Positions 55,098 to 63,342 of a DNA stretch of 64,000 bases are shown in pieces. The stretch is from Streptomyces sp. NBC_00306. GTDB lineage: Bacteria > Actinomycetota > Actinomycetes > Streptomycetales > Streptomycetaceae. The stretch spans positions 1,798,001 through 1,862,000 of the forward strand of contig NZ_CP108032.1 of assembly GCF_036169555.1 (NCBI RefSeq), in the 5' to 3' direction. The notes beneath the pieces were generated by a model. The model was not told the origin of the DNA, made no database searches, and was given only the letters and a program-made list of their open reading frames with translations. Every line of letters starts with the position of its first letter. Within the stretch, counting starts at the first letter, position 1. The translations under genes and the position numbers were made by a program.

Positions 55098-55997
55098 GTG
55101 ATCGTCGTCGCCGGTGAATCCCTGATCGACCTGGTCCCGCACGGGGACGGCGAGCCCCTGCCGACGCTGCTGCCGCGCCTCGGCGGCGGACCGTACAACA
55201 CCGCCGTGGCGCTGGGGCGGCTCGGCGCGCGCGCCGCCTTCTGCTCCCGGATGTCCACGGACGGCTTCGGGGAGGCGCTGCTGGCCGGCCTGCGGGACGC
55301 GGGCGTCGACACCGGACTGGTGGCGCGCGGCCCGGAGCCGACAACGCTGGCGGTCGCGTCCCTCGGCGCGGACGGCTCCGCCGGCTACGGCTTCTACGCC
55401 GAGGGCAGCGCAGACCGGCTGTTCGAGCTGCCGCCCCGACTGCCGGACGCGGCACGGGCGGTGGCCTTCGGCACGTGCTCGCTGGTGCTGGAGCCGGGCG
55501 CGAGCGCGTACGAGGCGCTGTTGCGGCGGGAGGCGGAGCGCGGGCTGTTCACGCTGCTCGACCCGAACATCAGACCGGGGCTGATCCCGGACGCGGACGC
55601 CTACCGAGCACGGTTCGCGGGCTGGCTGCCGTCCGTGTCCCTGCTGAAGCTCTCGGAGGACGACGCCCGCTGGCTGGGCGGTGTGCCCGAGGGCCCGGCG
55701 GCGGTGGTCCTGACGCGGGGCGACGAGGGCATGCGCGTGCGGACGCGGACCGGGACGGAGGTCTCCGTGCCCGCGACACAGGTGCGCGTCGCCGACACCA
55801 TCGGCGCGGGCGACACGGTGAACGCGGCCCTGTTGCACGGTCTCGCGGCCCGGGACGCCCTGTCGGCGGACGGCATGGCCCGGCTGGACGCGGAGGGCTG
55901 GCGTGAGGTGCTGGTCTTCGCGGCACGAGCGGCGGCGGTGACCTGCTCCCGTACCGGGGCGGAACCGCCCTACGCCTGGGAACTGCGCCAGGACTGA
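55098..55997 (+). CDS. PfkB-family carbohydrate kinase
   Basis: 299 residues. Substrate motif RLGGGPYNTAVALGRLGA near residue 30 and the anion-hole/catalytic motif DTIGAGDTVNAALLHGL near residue 235 with the catalytic aspartate; LLDPNIRPGLIPD is typical of fructokinase/2-keto-3-deoxygluconate kinase-like members. The sugar cannot be decided. The GTG start is supported by the leaderless promoter. The gene stands alone, facing uvrA. Confidence 0.9.
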   Translation: MIVVAGESLIDLVPHGDGEPLPTLLPRLGGGPYNTAVALGRLGARAAFCSRMSTDGFGEALLAGLRDAGVDTGLVARGPEPTTLAVASLGADGSAGYGFYAEGSADRLFELPPRLPDAARAVAFGTCSLVLEPGASAYEALLRREAERGLFTLLDPNIRPGLIPDADAYRARFAGWLPSVSLLKLSEDDARWLGGVPEGPAAVVLTRGDEGMRVRTRTGTEVSVPATQVRVADTIGAGDTVNAALLHGLAARDALSADGMARLDAEGWREVLVFAARAAAVTCSRTGAEPPYAWELRQD

Positions 55998-56054
55998 CGA
56001 GCCGTCCGGCGGGCTGTCGGTCGAGCCGTCCGGGTTCGAAAACCGGCCGAACGA

Positions 56055-56093
56055 CATCGGTCTCCCCCCGATGAGCTCGGGGAGAGACCGATG
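56055..56093. terminator. Bidirectional terminator
   Basis: Arms 56055-56071 and 56077-56093 pair over 17 bases with one mismatch and a five-base loop, between the convergent kinase gene and uvrA. Confidence 0.85.
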
Positions 56094-56135
56094 ACGCTGC
56101 CGACTACGGTGATCAGGCCCTGCGGGCTACGGTGC

Positions 56136-59100
56136 TCATGCCTTGCGGGCGCGAGCCGCCGTCTTCTTCGCCGCCGTCTTCTTGGCCACCGTCTTCTTGG
56201 CCACCGCCTTCTTCGCGGTGTTCTTGGTGACGGGTGCCTTCACGGTGGGGACCGAGTTCGCGGCGGCCGTGGTCGCGGGCTTCTTCGCCGCGGCCTTCCT
56301 GGTGCCCGAGCGCGCCTGCGGCACCACCGCGTCGCTGATCCGCTCCGTGTCCAGGATGTCCCGCAGGAACTTGCCGGTGTGGCTGGTCGGGACTCCGGCG
56401 ATCTGCTCCGGAGTGCCTTCCGCGATGACGAGTCCGCCGCCGCTGCCGCCCTCCGGTCCCATGTCGACGACCCAGTCCGCGGTCTTGATCACATCGAGGT
56501 TGTGCTCGATGACGATGACCGTGTTCCCCTTGTCGACCAGCCCGGACAGCACGTTGATCAGCTTGCTGATGTCCTCGAAGTGCAGACCGGTCGTCGGCTC
56601 GTCGAGCACGTACACCGTGCTGCCGGTCGAGCGCTTCTGGAGCTCGGACGCCAGCTTCACCCGCTGGGCCTCACCTCCGGAGAGGGTCGGCGCGGACTGG
56701 CCGAGGCGGACGTAACCGAGACCGACCTCGTTGAGCGTGCGCAGATGACGGGAGATCGTCGGGACGGCCTCGAAGAAGTCCAGGGCCTCCTCGATCGGCA
56801 TGTCCAGCACCTCGGCGATGGACTTGCCCTTGTAGTGGACCTCCAGGGTCTCCCGGTTGTAGCGCGCACCGTGGCAGACCTCGCACGGGACGTACACGTC
56901 CGGAAGGAAGTTCATCTCGATCTTGATGGTGCCGTCGCCCGAGCAGTTCTCGCAGCGGCCGCCCTTGACGTTGAAGGAGAACCGGCCGGGGAGATAGCCC
57001 CGGACCTTGGCCTCCATCGTCTCGGCGAAGAGCCTGCGGACATGGTCGAAGACACCGGTGTACGTCGCAGGGTTGGACCGCGGCGTGCGGCCGATCGGCG
57101 ACTGGTCGACATGCACGACCTTGTCGACGAGGTCGTCGCCGTCGACGCGGGTGTGCCGTCCGGGCACCGACTTGGCGCCGTTCAGCTCACGCGCCAGGTG
57201 CGTGTAGAGGATGTCGTTGACCAGGGTCGACTTGCCGGAGCCGGAGACACCGGTGACGGCGGTGAGGACACCGAGCGGGAAGGAGACGTCGATGTCCCGC
57301 AGGTTGTTCTCACGGGCGCCGTGGACGGTGAGCTGCCGTCCCGGGTCCATGGGCCGGCGGATGTCGGGGGTCGGGATGGACCGCTTCCCGGCGAGGTACT
57401 GACCGGTGATCGACGCCTTGTTGGCGAGCAGATCCTTGAGCGAGCCCGAGTGCACGACCTTGCCGCCGTGCTCGCCGGCGCCCGGACCGATGTCGACGAC
57501 CCAGTCGGCCACCTTGATGGTGTCCTCGTCGTGCTCGACGACGATGAGGGTGTTGCCCATGTCACGGAGCCGGACGAGGGTCTCGATGAGCCGGTGGTTG
57601 TCGCGCTGGTGCAGACCGATGGACGGCTCGTCCAGGACGTACAGCACGCCGACGAGTCCGGAGCCGATCTGGGTGGCGAGCCGGATGCGCTGGGCCTCGC
57701 CGCCGGAGAGGGTGCCGGCCGCGCGGTTCAGCGAGAGGTAGTCCAGGCCGACGTCGACCAGGAACCGCAGCCGCTCGTTGACCTCCTTGAGCACCCGCTC
57801 GGCGATCTTCTTGTCCCGGGCGTTCAGCGTCAGACGGCCGAGGAACTCGGCGCACTCGCTGATCGACATCGCGGAGACGTCGGCGATGGACTTCTCCATC
57901 ACCGTCACCGCGAGGACGATCGGCTTCAGCCGGGTGCCCTGGCAGGTGGGACAGGGGACTTCGCGCATGTAGCCCTCGAAGCGCTCCCTGCTGGAGTCGC
58001 TCTCGGCCTCCTGATGCCGCCGCTTGACGAACTGCACCGCGCCTTCGAAGGCGGGCGTGGTGTACGCGCGCTCCCTGCCGTACCTATTGCGGTAGCGGAC
58101 CTCGACCTGGGTCTTGTGGCCGTACAGCAGGGCCTTCTTGGCACGCTGCGGCAGTCCGCCCCAGGGCATGTCGGTGGAGAACCCGAGCGCCTGGGCGAGC
58201 CCGCCGATCAGCCGGCCGAAGTACTCCTTGGTGTGGCCGTGCGACCAGGGGTGGATCGCACCCTCGTCGAGGGACTTCTCCTCGTCCGGGACGATCAGCT
58301 CGGGATCGACCTCCATGCGCGTGCCGATGCCGGTGCAGTCGGGGCAGGCGCCGAAGGGGGAGTTGAAGGAGAACGAGCGCGGCTCGAGCTCCTCGAAGGA
58401 CAGGTCGTCGTACGGGCAGTACAGATGCTCCGAGTACATCCGCTCGCGCTCGGGGTCGTCCTCCGGGAGATCGACGAAGTCGAGCACGACCATGCCGCCG
58501 GAGAGGCCGAGCGCGGTCTCCACGGAGTCGGTCAGCCGGCGCTTGGCGCTGTCCTTGACCGTGAGGCGGTCGATGACCACCTCGATGGTGTGCTTCTCCT
58601 GCTTCTTCAGCGTCGGCGGCTCGGCGAGCTGGATCGTCTGCCCGTCGACCCGGGCCCGGCTGTATCCCTTGGTCTGGAGATCGGAGAAGAGGTCGACGAA
58701 CTCGCCCTTGCGCTCGCGCACCAGCGGCGAGAGCACCTGGAAGCGGCTGCCCTCGGGAAGCTCGAGCACCCTGTCGACGATGGCCTGCGGCGACTGGCGC
58801 GTGATGGGCCGGCCGCACTCGGGACAGTGCGGCTTGCCGATCCGCGCGAACAGCAGACGGAGGTAGTCGTAGACCTCGGTGATGGTGCCGACCGTCGAGC
58901 GCGGGTTGCGCGAGGTCGACTTCTGGTCGATGGAGACGGCCGGGGAGAGACCCTCGATGAAGTCGACGTCCGGCTTGTCCATCTGCCCGAGGAACTGGCG
59001 GGCGTACGACGACAGGGATTCCACGTACCGGCGCTGGCCCTCGGCGAAGATCGTGTCGAAGGCGAGCGAGGACTTGCCCGACCCGGAGAGCCCCGTGAAG

Positions 59101-59186
59101 ACGATGAGGGAGTCACGGGGGAGGTCGAGCGAAACGTTCTTGAGATTGTGCTCGCGAGCGCCACGAACGATGAGACGGTCGGCCAC
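56136..59186 (-). CDS. uvrA: UvrA, excinuclease ABC subunit A, with lysine-rich tail
   Basis: 1016 residues. Two ABC ATPase halves are visible: Walker [21 protein letters not shown] near residue 33 and [15 protein letters not shown] near residue 660, signatures [20 protein letters not shown] and [17 protein letters not shown], and zinc cysteine sets (CPEC, CPDC, CPTC, CENC, CEVC). It is the damage-recognition protein of excision repair. The last 63 residues (954-1016) are a histone H1-like Ala-Lys-rich tail with repeated [16 protein letters not shown] units, absent from typical UvrA. The GTG start is preceded by AAAGGTG. uvrC lies 3 kb away in another operon. Confidence 0.97.
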   Translation of the reverse strand: MADRLIVRGAREHNLKNVSLDLPRDSLIVFTGLSGSGKSSLAFDTIFAEGQRRYVESLSSYARQFLGQMDKPDVDFIEGLSPAVSIDQKSTSRNPRSTVGTITEVYDYLRLLFARIGKPHCPECGRPITRQSPQAIVDRVLELPEGSRFQVLSPLVRERKGEFVDLFSDLQTKGYSRARVDGQTIQLAEPPTLKKQEKHTIEVVIDRLTVKDSAKRRLTDSVETALGLSGGMVVLDFVDLPEDDPERERMYSEHLYCPYDDLSFEELEPRSFSFNSPFGACPDCTGIGTRMEVDPELIVPDEEKSLDEGAIHPWSHGHTKEYFGRLIGGLAQALGFSTDMPWGGLPQRAKKALLYGHKTQVEVRYRNRYGRERAYTTPAFEGAVQFVKRRHQEAESDSSRERFEGYMREVPCPTCQGTRLKPIVLAVTVMEKSIADVSAMSISECAEFLGRLTLNARDKKIAERVLKEVNERLRFLVDVGLDYLSLNRAAGTLSGGEAQRIRLATQIGSGLVGVLYVLDEPSIGLHQRDNHRLIETLVRLRDMGNTLIVVEHDEDTIKVADWVVDIGPGAGEHGGKVVHSGSLKDLLANKASITGQYLAGKRSIPTPDIRRPMDPGRQLTVHGARENNLRDIDVSFPLGVLTAVTGVSGSGKSTLVNDILYTHLARELNGAKSVPGRHTRVDGDDLVDKVVHVDQSPIGRTPRSNPATYTGVFDHVRRLFAETMEAKVRGYLPGRFSFNVKGGRCENCSGDGTIKIEMNFLPDVYVPCEVCHGARYNRETLEVHYKGKSIAEVLDMPIEEALDFFEAVPTISRHLRTLNEVGLGYVRLGQSAPTLSGGEAQRVKLASELQKRSTGSTVYVLDEPTTGLHFEDISKLINVLSGLVDKGNTVIVIEHNLDVIKTADWVVDMGPEGGSGGGLVIAEGTPEQIAGVPTSHTGKFLRDILDTERISDAVVPQARSGTRKAAAKKPATTAAANSVPTVKAPVTKNTAKKAVAKKTVAKKTAAKKTAARARKA

Positions 59187-59246
59187 GCCGGGTCCGCACC
59201 TTTCTTCAGAGAAGCGGGGGCACCGGCCCCCGTCCCAGACTGTTCC

Positions 59247-59375
59247 AGCCTACGGAGGGCGCCAGATCGATGAATGCCAGACAAGCAAGGATGCCTCGGA
59301 CCAGGCTATAGCACGTGCATTCGATTACAGACCGCGCTCTGCCACCTTCACCCGAACGTGTGGCGCGGCTATCGT
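59247..59375. promoter_or_regulatory. Divergent promoters of uvrA and the mycothiol-enzyme gene
   Basis: For uvrA (-), TAGGCT (59252-59247) gives a leader of about 50 bases. For the + gene, TTCACC (59347-59352), a 17-base spacer and TATCGT (59370-59375) end 7 bases before the ATG at 59383, hence leaderless. I looked for a LexA-type box and found none convincing. Confidence 0.5.
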
Positions 59376-59382
59376 CGGCCTC

Positions 59383-60075
59383 ATGATCGATCCCATGCGC
59401 GACCTGGCATCTGTACGTGAAGCGACGGAGCGGCTGCTCAGCGCAGTCGACTCCATGGACAACGCCGTCCTCGCCGGTCCGTCACGGCTACCGGGCTGGA
59501 GCCGCGGACATGTCCTTGCTCATGTATCCCGTAACGCCGACGCGATCGTAAATATTCTCGAGGGCCGGCCGATGTACGCGAGCGCCGAGGCGCGCGAGGC
59601 CGACATCGAGCGTGACGCGCCGCGTCCGCTGGACGTACAGCTCGCCGACCTGCGCGACAGCGCGGCCCGCCTGGAGGCCGTGGGCGCGCTCCCCGCCGAC
59701 TGGCGGCGCACGGTCCAGCTGCGCAACGGCGTCACCGATGCCGCCGCCCGGGTCCCCTTCCGCCGGCTCGTCGAGGTCGAGCTGCACCATGTGGATCTCG
59801 ACGTGGGCTACGAGCTGGAGGATCTGCCGCAGGAGTTCACCGCCCGGGAGATCGACTTCCTCGCGCAGCGCTTCTCCGGCCGGCCGGACGTGCCCCCGAC
59901 CCGGATCGCCGCGACGGACGGCTCCGGCGGCGAGTGGCACACCGGCGGCACCGACGGCGCCCCTGTCACCGTCTCCGGCCCTTCGGCCGCGCTCGTGGGC
60001 TGGCTCGCCGGCCGCCGGGACGGGGCCTCCCTGGACACCGCGGGAGCCCTGCTGCCCGCGCTGCCCCCGCTATAG
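59383..60075 (+). CDS. Maleylpyruvate isomerase-family (mycothiol-dependent, DinB-like) protein
   Basis: 230 residues. The MDMPI N-terminal four-helix bundle runs over residues 1-150, with metal-site histidines in [15 protein letters not shown] and [14 protein letters not shown], and [12 protein letters not shown] is the characteristic motif. A C-terminal MDMPI-C beta segment ([35 protein letters not shown]) follows. Such proteins use mycothiol, the actinobacterial thiol, for isomerisation or detoxification; the substrate is unknown. The long upstream frame is antisense to uvrA and is rejected. Confidence 0.88.
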   Translation: MIDPMRDLASVREATERLLSAVDSMDNAVLAGPSRLPGWSRGHVLAHVSRNADAIVNILEGRPMYASAEAREADIERDAPRPLDVQLADLRDSAARLEAVGALPADWRRTVQLRNGVTDAAARVPFRRLVEVELHHVDLDVGYELEDLPQEFTAREIDFLAQRFSGRPDVPPTRIAATDGSGGEWHTGGTDGAPVTVSGPSAALVGWLAGRRDGASLDTAGALLPALPPL

Positions 60076-60078
60076 GCT
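60073..60078 (+). promoter_or_regulatory. -10 box of the MBL-fold hydrolase gene (leaderless)
   Basis: TAGGCT ends 7 bases before the ATG at 60086. Its first bases overlap the stop codon of the preceding gene. Confidence 0.5.
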
Positions 60079-60085
60079 GATCTCC

Positions 60086-60742
60086 ATGACGTACAGCGGA
60101 GTGGTGAAGGTCGGCGGCGCTGCGGACGTTCACGAACTGACGGACCTGATGATCTCCAAGGTCGCCGTCGGTCCGATGGACAACAACGCATTTCTGCTGC
60201 GCTGCCGCGCCACGGACGAGCAGTTGCTGATCGACGCGGCGAACGAGCCGGAGACGCTGCTCCGGCTGATCGGCGACGACTCCATCGCCTCGGTGGTCAC
60301 CACACACCGCCACGGCGACCACTGGCAGGCACTCGCCGATGTGGTCGGGGCGACGGGCGCGCGCACGTACGCGGGGCGCTTCGACGCCGAGGGCATTCCC
60401 GTCGCCACGGACGTGCAGGTCGAGGACGGCGACGTCATCCGCGTCGGCCGGGTCGAGCTGACCGCCCGGCATCTGGTGGGCCACACCCCGGGGTCGATCG
60501 TCCTGGTCTACGACGACCCGCACGGCCACCCGCACATCTTCACCGGCGACTGCCTCTTCCCCGGCGGGGTGGGCAACACCCGCAAGGACCCGGTGGCGTT
60601 CCAGAGCCTGATCGACGGTGTCGAGGAGAAGCTCTTCGGGCCGTTGCCGGACGAGACGTGGGTGTACCCGGGCCACGGCAAGGACACGACGCTCGGCGAC
60701 GAGCGGCCGCACCTGGCGGAGTGGCGCCGGCGCGGCTGGTGA
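60086..60742 (+). CDS. MBL-fold metallo-hydrolase (glyoxalase II-like)
   Basis: 218 residues. Metal ligands are in TTHRHGDHW (HxHxDH), LVGHTPGSIVL, FTGDCLFPGG and YPGHGKDT, the full set for a binuclear site. The small size and GGVGNTRKDP segment resemble glyoxalase II or persulfide dioxygenase-like hydrolases. Its position 10 bases behind a mycothiol-dependent enzyme gene suggests hydrolysis of a mycothiol thioester or adduct; this is inference. Confidence 0.88.
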   Translation: MTYSGVVKVGGAADVHELTDLMISKVAVGPMDNNAFLLRCRATDEQLLIDAANEPETLLRLIGDDSIASVVTTHRHGDHWQALADVVGATGARTYAGRFDAEGIPVATDVQVEDGDVIRVGRVELTARHLVGHTPGSIVLVYDDPHGHPHIFTGDCLFPGGVGNTRKDPVAFQSLIDGVEEKLFGPLPDETWVYPGHGKDTTLGDERPHLAEWRRRGW

Positions 60743-60787
60743 CCGCGCGGCCGTACGGGGTTCCGGCACCCGGGCGGCGTGGGAGAC

Positions 60788-60923
60788 GGGTCCGCGTCCG
60801 AGCGGCTGTGCGCGTGGGTGCGCGTCCTGACGGCTGTGCGGGTCGGTCCGCGTCCTGGCGGCTGTGCACGTGGGTCCGCGTTCCGGGCGACTGTCCGCGT
60901 GGGCCCGCGTCCGGTCTGTGGGT
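60788..60923. repeat. 28-base tandem repeat (minisatellite)
   Basis: Units begin at 60788, 60816, 60844 and 60872 (28, 28, 28 and 29 bases), with a partial fifth from 60901. The consensus begins GGGTCCGCGTCCTGGCGGCT and continues GTGCGCGT; units differ at several positions. It fills most of the 238-base gap between the MBL hydrolase and S66 peptidase genes. A 28-base period is not a multiple of three, so it is unlikely to be coding. Confidence 0.85.
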
Positions 60924-60943
60924 CCGCGGCCGGAGAGAAACCG

Positions 60944-60974
60944 TTGTCGTCCGGCGCCTGCGCACGGTTAGCCT
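60944..60974 (+). promoter_or_regulatory. Leaderless promoter of the S66 peptidase gene
   Basis: TTGTCG (60944-60949), a 19-base spacer and TAGCCT (60969-60974) end 6 bases before the ATG at 60981. Confidence 0.5.
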
Positions 60975-60980
60975 CCGGGC

Positions 60981-62027
60981 ATGACGCAGCCCGTCCACCC
61001 TCCCAAGCCCCGTCCCGGCGACCGGATCGCGGTCCTCTCGCCCTCCAGCGCACTTCCGGGACTGCTGCCGCTGCCGTTCGAGCTCGGTCTCGCCCGGCTC
61101 CGTGACGACTTCGGGCTCGTCCCGGTCGAGTACCCGACGACCCGCCGGATGGGCTCGTCGCCACGGGAGCGGGCCCACGACATCCACGCGGCCTTCGCGG
61201 ATCCCGGCATCACGGCCGTCGTCGCAAGCATCGGCGGGGACGACCAGATCACCGTGCTGCCGCATCTGGACCGGGAGTTGATCCGGGCCAACCCGAAGCC
61301 CTTCTTCGGATACAGCGACAACACGGCCCTGCACTGCTACCTCTGGAACACCGGCATCGTCAGCTACCACGGCGGCAGCGTGATGGTCGAGCTCGGCCGC
61401 CCGGGGGCCATGGCCCCGCTGACCGCCGACTCGATGCGGGCCGCCCTGTTCACCTCGGGTCCGTACGAACTGCGCGCAGCCGACCGGTTCCGGGTCGTCG
61501 ACCGGGACTGGGCGGACCCGGCGACGTTCGAGGCCGAGCCGGAGACGGATCCGGGCGGCGGCTGGCTGTGGCACGGGCCCGAGCGCGTCGTCGAGGGGCG
61601 TTCGTGGGGCGGAAGTCTCGAAGTGCTGGCCGGGCTGCTGATGGCGGACCGCGAGATCAGCTCCGACCTCTCGGCGTACGACGGCGGAGTGCTGCTGCTG
61701 GAGACCTCAGAGGAACTGCCGTCGGCCGAGGAGGTGTTCCGCATCCTGCGCGCCATGGGCGAGCGGGGGCTGCTGGAGCGGTTCGACGCGCTGCTGATGG
61801 GCCGGGCCAAGACCTGGTCCTTCGAGCGGCCCGGCGACCACGAGGAACGGGCCCGGTACGCGCGCGACCAGCGCGAGGCGGTGCTGCGAGCCCTGGCGGC
61901 GTACGCGCCGGACCTGATGGCCGTCTTCGACGTCGACCTCGGGCACACCGATCCGCAGCTGATCGTTCCCTACGGCGGGCTTGTGCGGGTGGACGGGCCG
62001 GCCGGGCGCATCACGGTGACGTACTGA
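60981..62027 (+). CDS. S66-family peptidase (LD-carboxypeptidase-like)
   Basis: 348 residues. The family begins with a PGDRIAVLSPSS strand; the catalytic serine lies in FFGYSDNTALHCYLW near residue 118, with the glutamate in LLLETSEELPSAEEV and the histidine in DLGHTDPQLIVPYG of the C-terminal domain. Relatives include MccF, which inactivates microcin-type peptidyl-adenylates, and LdcA, which trims cell-wall peptides. Which of these applies is not clear. The start is leaderless. Confidence 0.9.
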   Translation: MTQPVHPPKPRPGDRIAVLSPSSALPGLLPLPFELGLARLRDDFGLVPVEYPTTRRMGSSPRERAHDIHAAFADPGITAVVASIGGDDQITVLPHLDRELIRANPKPFFGYSDNTALHCYLWNTGIVSYHGGSVMVELGRPGAMAPLTADSMRAALFTSGPYELRAADRFRVVDRDWADPATFEAEPETDPGGGWLWHGPERVVEGRSWGGSLEVLAGLLMADREISSDLSAYDGGVLLLETSEELPSAEEVFRILRAMGERGLLERFDALLMGRAKTWSFERPGDHEERARYARDQREAVLRALAAYAPDLMAVFDVDLGHTDPQLIVPYGGLVRVDGPAGRITVTY

Positions 62028-62069
62028 CTGGCCGAAGGCCGGGGGCAGCTGGCGGGGACGCGGGAACGC

Positions 62070-62107
62070 CGGTGGGCGGGGACAGCAGCCGCTGTCCCCG
62101 CCCACCG
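62070..62107. terminator. Bidirectional terminator, 17-base perfect hairpin
   Basis: Arms 62070-62086 and 62091-62107 with loop AGCC, between the convergent S66 peptidase and terC genes. Confidence 0.9.
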
Positions 62108-62120
62108 CTCATGAGGTCCG

Positions 62121-63119
62121 TCAGGCCTCGATGCTGTCCTTCTCCGGCGACTCCGGCGTCTGGGCCGCCTCGCGCTCGGACTGCCTCTTGGAGGCGATCA
62201 GGCTGGTGATCGTGGTGATGATCAGCACGCCGCAGATGACCGCCAGCGAGACCGGGATCGAGATCTCGGGGACATGCACCCCGCTCTCGTGCAGTGCGTG
62301 CAACACCAGTTTCACGCCGATGAAGCCGAGGATCACCGACAGGCCGTAGCTGAGGTGGACCAGCTTCCTCAGCAGTCCGCCGATCAGGAAGTACAGCTGC
62401 CGCAGACCCATCAGGGCGAAGGCGTTGGCGGCGAAGACGATGTACGGGTCCTGGGTGAGGCCGAAGATCGCCGGGATCGAGTCCAGCGCGAACAGCACGT
62501 CCGTGGTGCCGATGGCCAGCATGACCACCATCAGCGGGGTCAGGACGCGCTTGCCGTTGTTGCGGATGAAGAGCTTCGTGCCGTGGTACTTGTCGGCGAC
62601 GCCGAACTTCTTCTCGATGGACTTCAGGAGACGGTTCTCCTCGAACTCCTCGTCCTCGTCGTCGGCCCGCGCCTCCTGGATGAGCTTCCAGGCGGTGTAG
62701 ATCAAGAACGCACCGAAGATGTAGAAGACCCAGGAGAAGCTGGCGATGATCGCGGCACCGGCGGCGATGAAGATCGCTCGCAGGACCAGGGCGATCAGCA
62801 CACCGATGAGCAGCACCCGCTGCTGGAGGTGTGAGGGCACCGAGAACTTCGCCATGATCAGGACGAAGACGAAGAGGTTGTCGACGCTGAGCGATTTCTC
62901 GGTGATGAAGCCCGCGAAGAACTCGCCGGACGCCTGGCTCTCGCCCGCCATCAACAGGCCCAGGCCGAACAGCGCGGCGAGGACGATCCAGACGATCGTC
63001 CAGATTCCGGCTTCCTTGATGGACACGTCATGGGGCTTGCGCCCGATGAAGAAGTCCACGGCGATGAGGGCTGACAGACCAAGAATGGTCAGCAACCAGA
63101 TGTTCAATGAAACGTCCAC
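62121..63119 (-). CDS. terC: TerC-family membrane protein, probable manganese exporter
   Basis: 332 residues with about nine transmembrane helices. The conserved acidic motifs are in TEKSLSVDNLFVFVLIMAKF near residue 72 and IGTTDVLFALDSIPAIFGLT near residue 200; both aspartates are metal-site candidates. The central loop is charged (EARADDEDEEFEENRL). TerC/Alx/YkoY proteins export manganese or metallate exported enzymes. The start is a GTG at 63119 with GGAGG 4 bases upstream. A yybP-ykoY-type riboswitch in the leader supports a manganese role. The distant TerD gene at the window start is not part of the same operon. Confidence 0.92.
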   Translation of the reverse strand: MDVSLNIWLLTILGLSALIAVDFFIGRKPHDVSIKEAGIWTIVWIVLAALFGLGLLMAGESQASGEFFAGFITEKSLSVDNLFVFVLIMAKFSVPSHLQQRVLLIGVLIALVLRAIFIAAGAAIIASFSWVFYIFGAFLIYTAWKLIQEARADDEDEEFEENRLLKSIEKKFGVADKYHGTKLFIRNNGKRVLTPLMVVMLAIGTTDVLFALDSIPAIFGLTQDPYIVFAANAFALMGLRQLYFLIGGLLRKLVHLSYGLSVILGFIGVKLVLHALHESGVHVPEISIPVSLAVICGVLIITTITSLIASKRQSEREAAQTPESPEKDSIEA

Positions 63120-63123
63120 TGCG

Positions 63124-63131
63124 CCTCCGGC
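63124..63131 (-). promoter_or_regulatory. terC ribosome-binding site, complementary to the riboswitch stem
   Basis: GCCGGAGG on the minus strand, ending just 4 bases before the GTG. It is an exact 8-base complement of CCTCCGGC at 63169-63162 in the riboswitch 3' end, so it can be sequestered. Confidence 0.75.
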
Positions 63132-63163
63132 TTCGTACGGCTACTGATCAGCGTCGTCGCTGC

Positions 63164-63271
63164 CGGAGGTCTCCTCCACCCGAGCGGTCCTTGCCGCTCC
63201 GGCCGGCGCCCCGGGACCTGTGAATCGGTCCGTATTGACGGGCACGCCGCAGTCGGGAGTACTCCCCTCCG
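63164..63271 (-). ncRNA. yybP-ykoY-type manganese riboswitch of terC
   Basis: On the minus strand, closing stem CGGAGG (63271-63266) pairs with CCTCCG (63169-63164). Immediately inside is the class signature GGAGTA, then a helix containing TCAATAC flanked by GCCCG and CGGGGC and a hairpin GGACC/GGTCC (63229-63208 area). This order and the GGAGUA / UCAAUNC loops match the manganese-sensing yybP-ykoY aptamers. The 3' strand of the closing stem overlaps a sequence complementary to the terC ribosome-binding site, suggesting translational control: manganese closes the aptamer stem and frees the site. Confidence 0.75.
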
Positions 63272-63280
63272 TTCAAAAGG

Positions 63281-63309
63281 AGAGTACAGGTATCCCCAAG
63301 GAAAGGTAA
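63281..63309 (-). promoter_or_regulatory. Promoter of the terC mRNA
   Basis: TTACCT (63309-63304), a 17-base spacer and TACTCT (63286-63281); the start would fall near 63274, just before the riboswitch. Confidence 0.55.
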
Positions 63310-63342
63310 AGCGAGGGGTAAAGGACGGTTCAAATCCGCAGG

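Noticed and set aside
56091..59273. Very long open frame antisense to uvrA
   Set aside because: High GC leaves long open mirror frames. The minus-strand protein is full-length UvrA, and the mirror product is low-complexity Arg/Val/Asp sequence.
59187..59382. SOS (LexA) box upstream of uvrA
   Set aside because: GAATGC and GCATTC occur far apart (about 59271 and 59331), but no CGAAC-N4-GTTCG-like site exists in the gap.
60788..60923. Possible CRISPR array
   Set aside because: The units follow each other without spacers and there are no cas genes.
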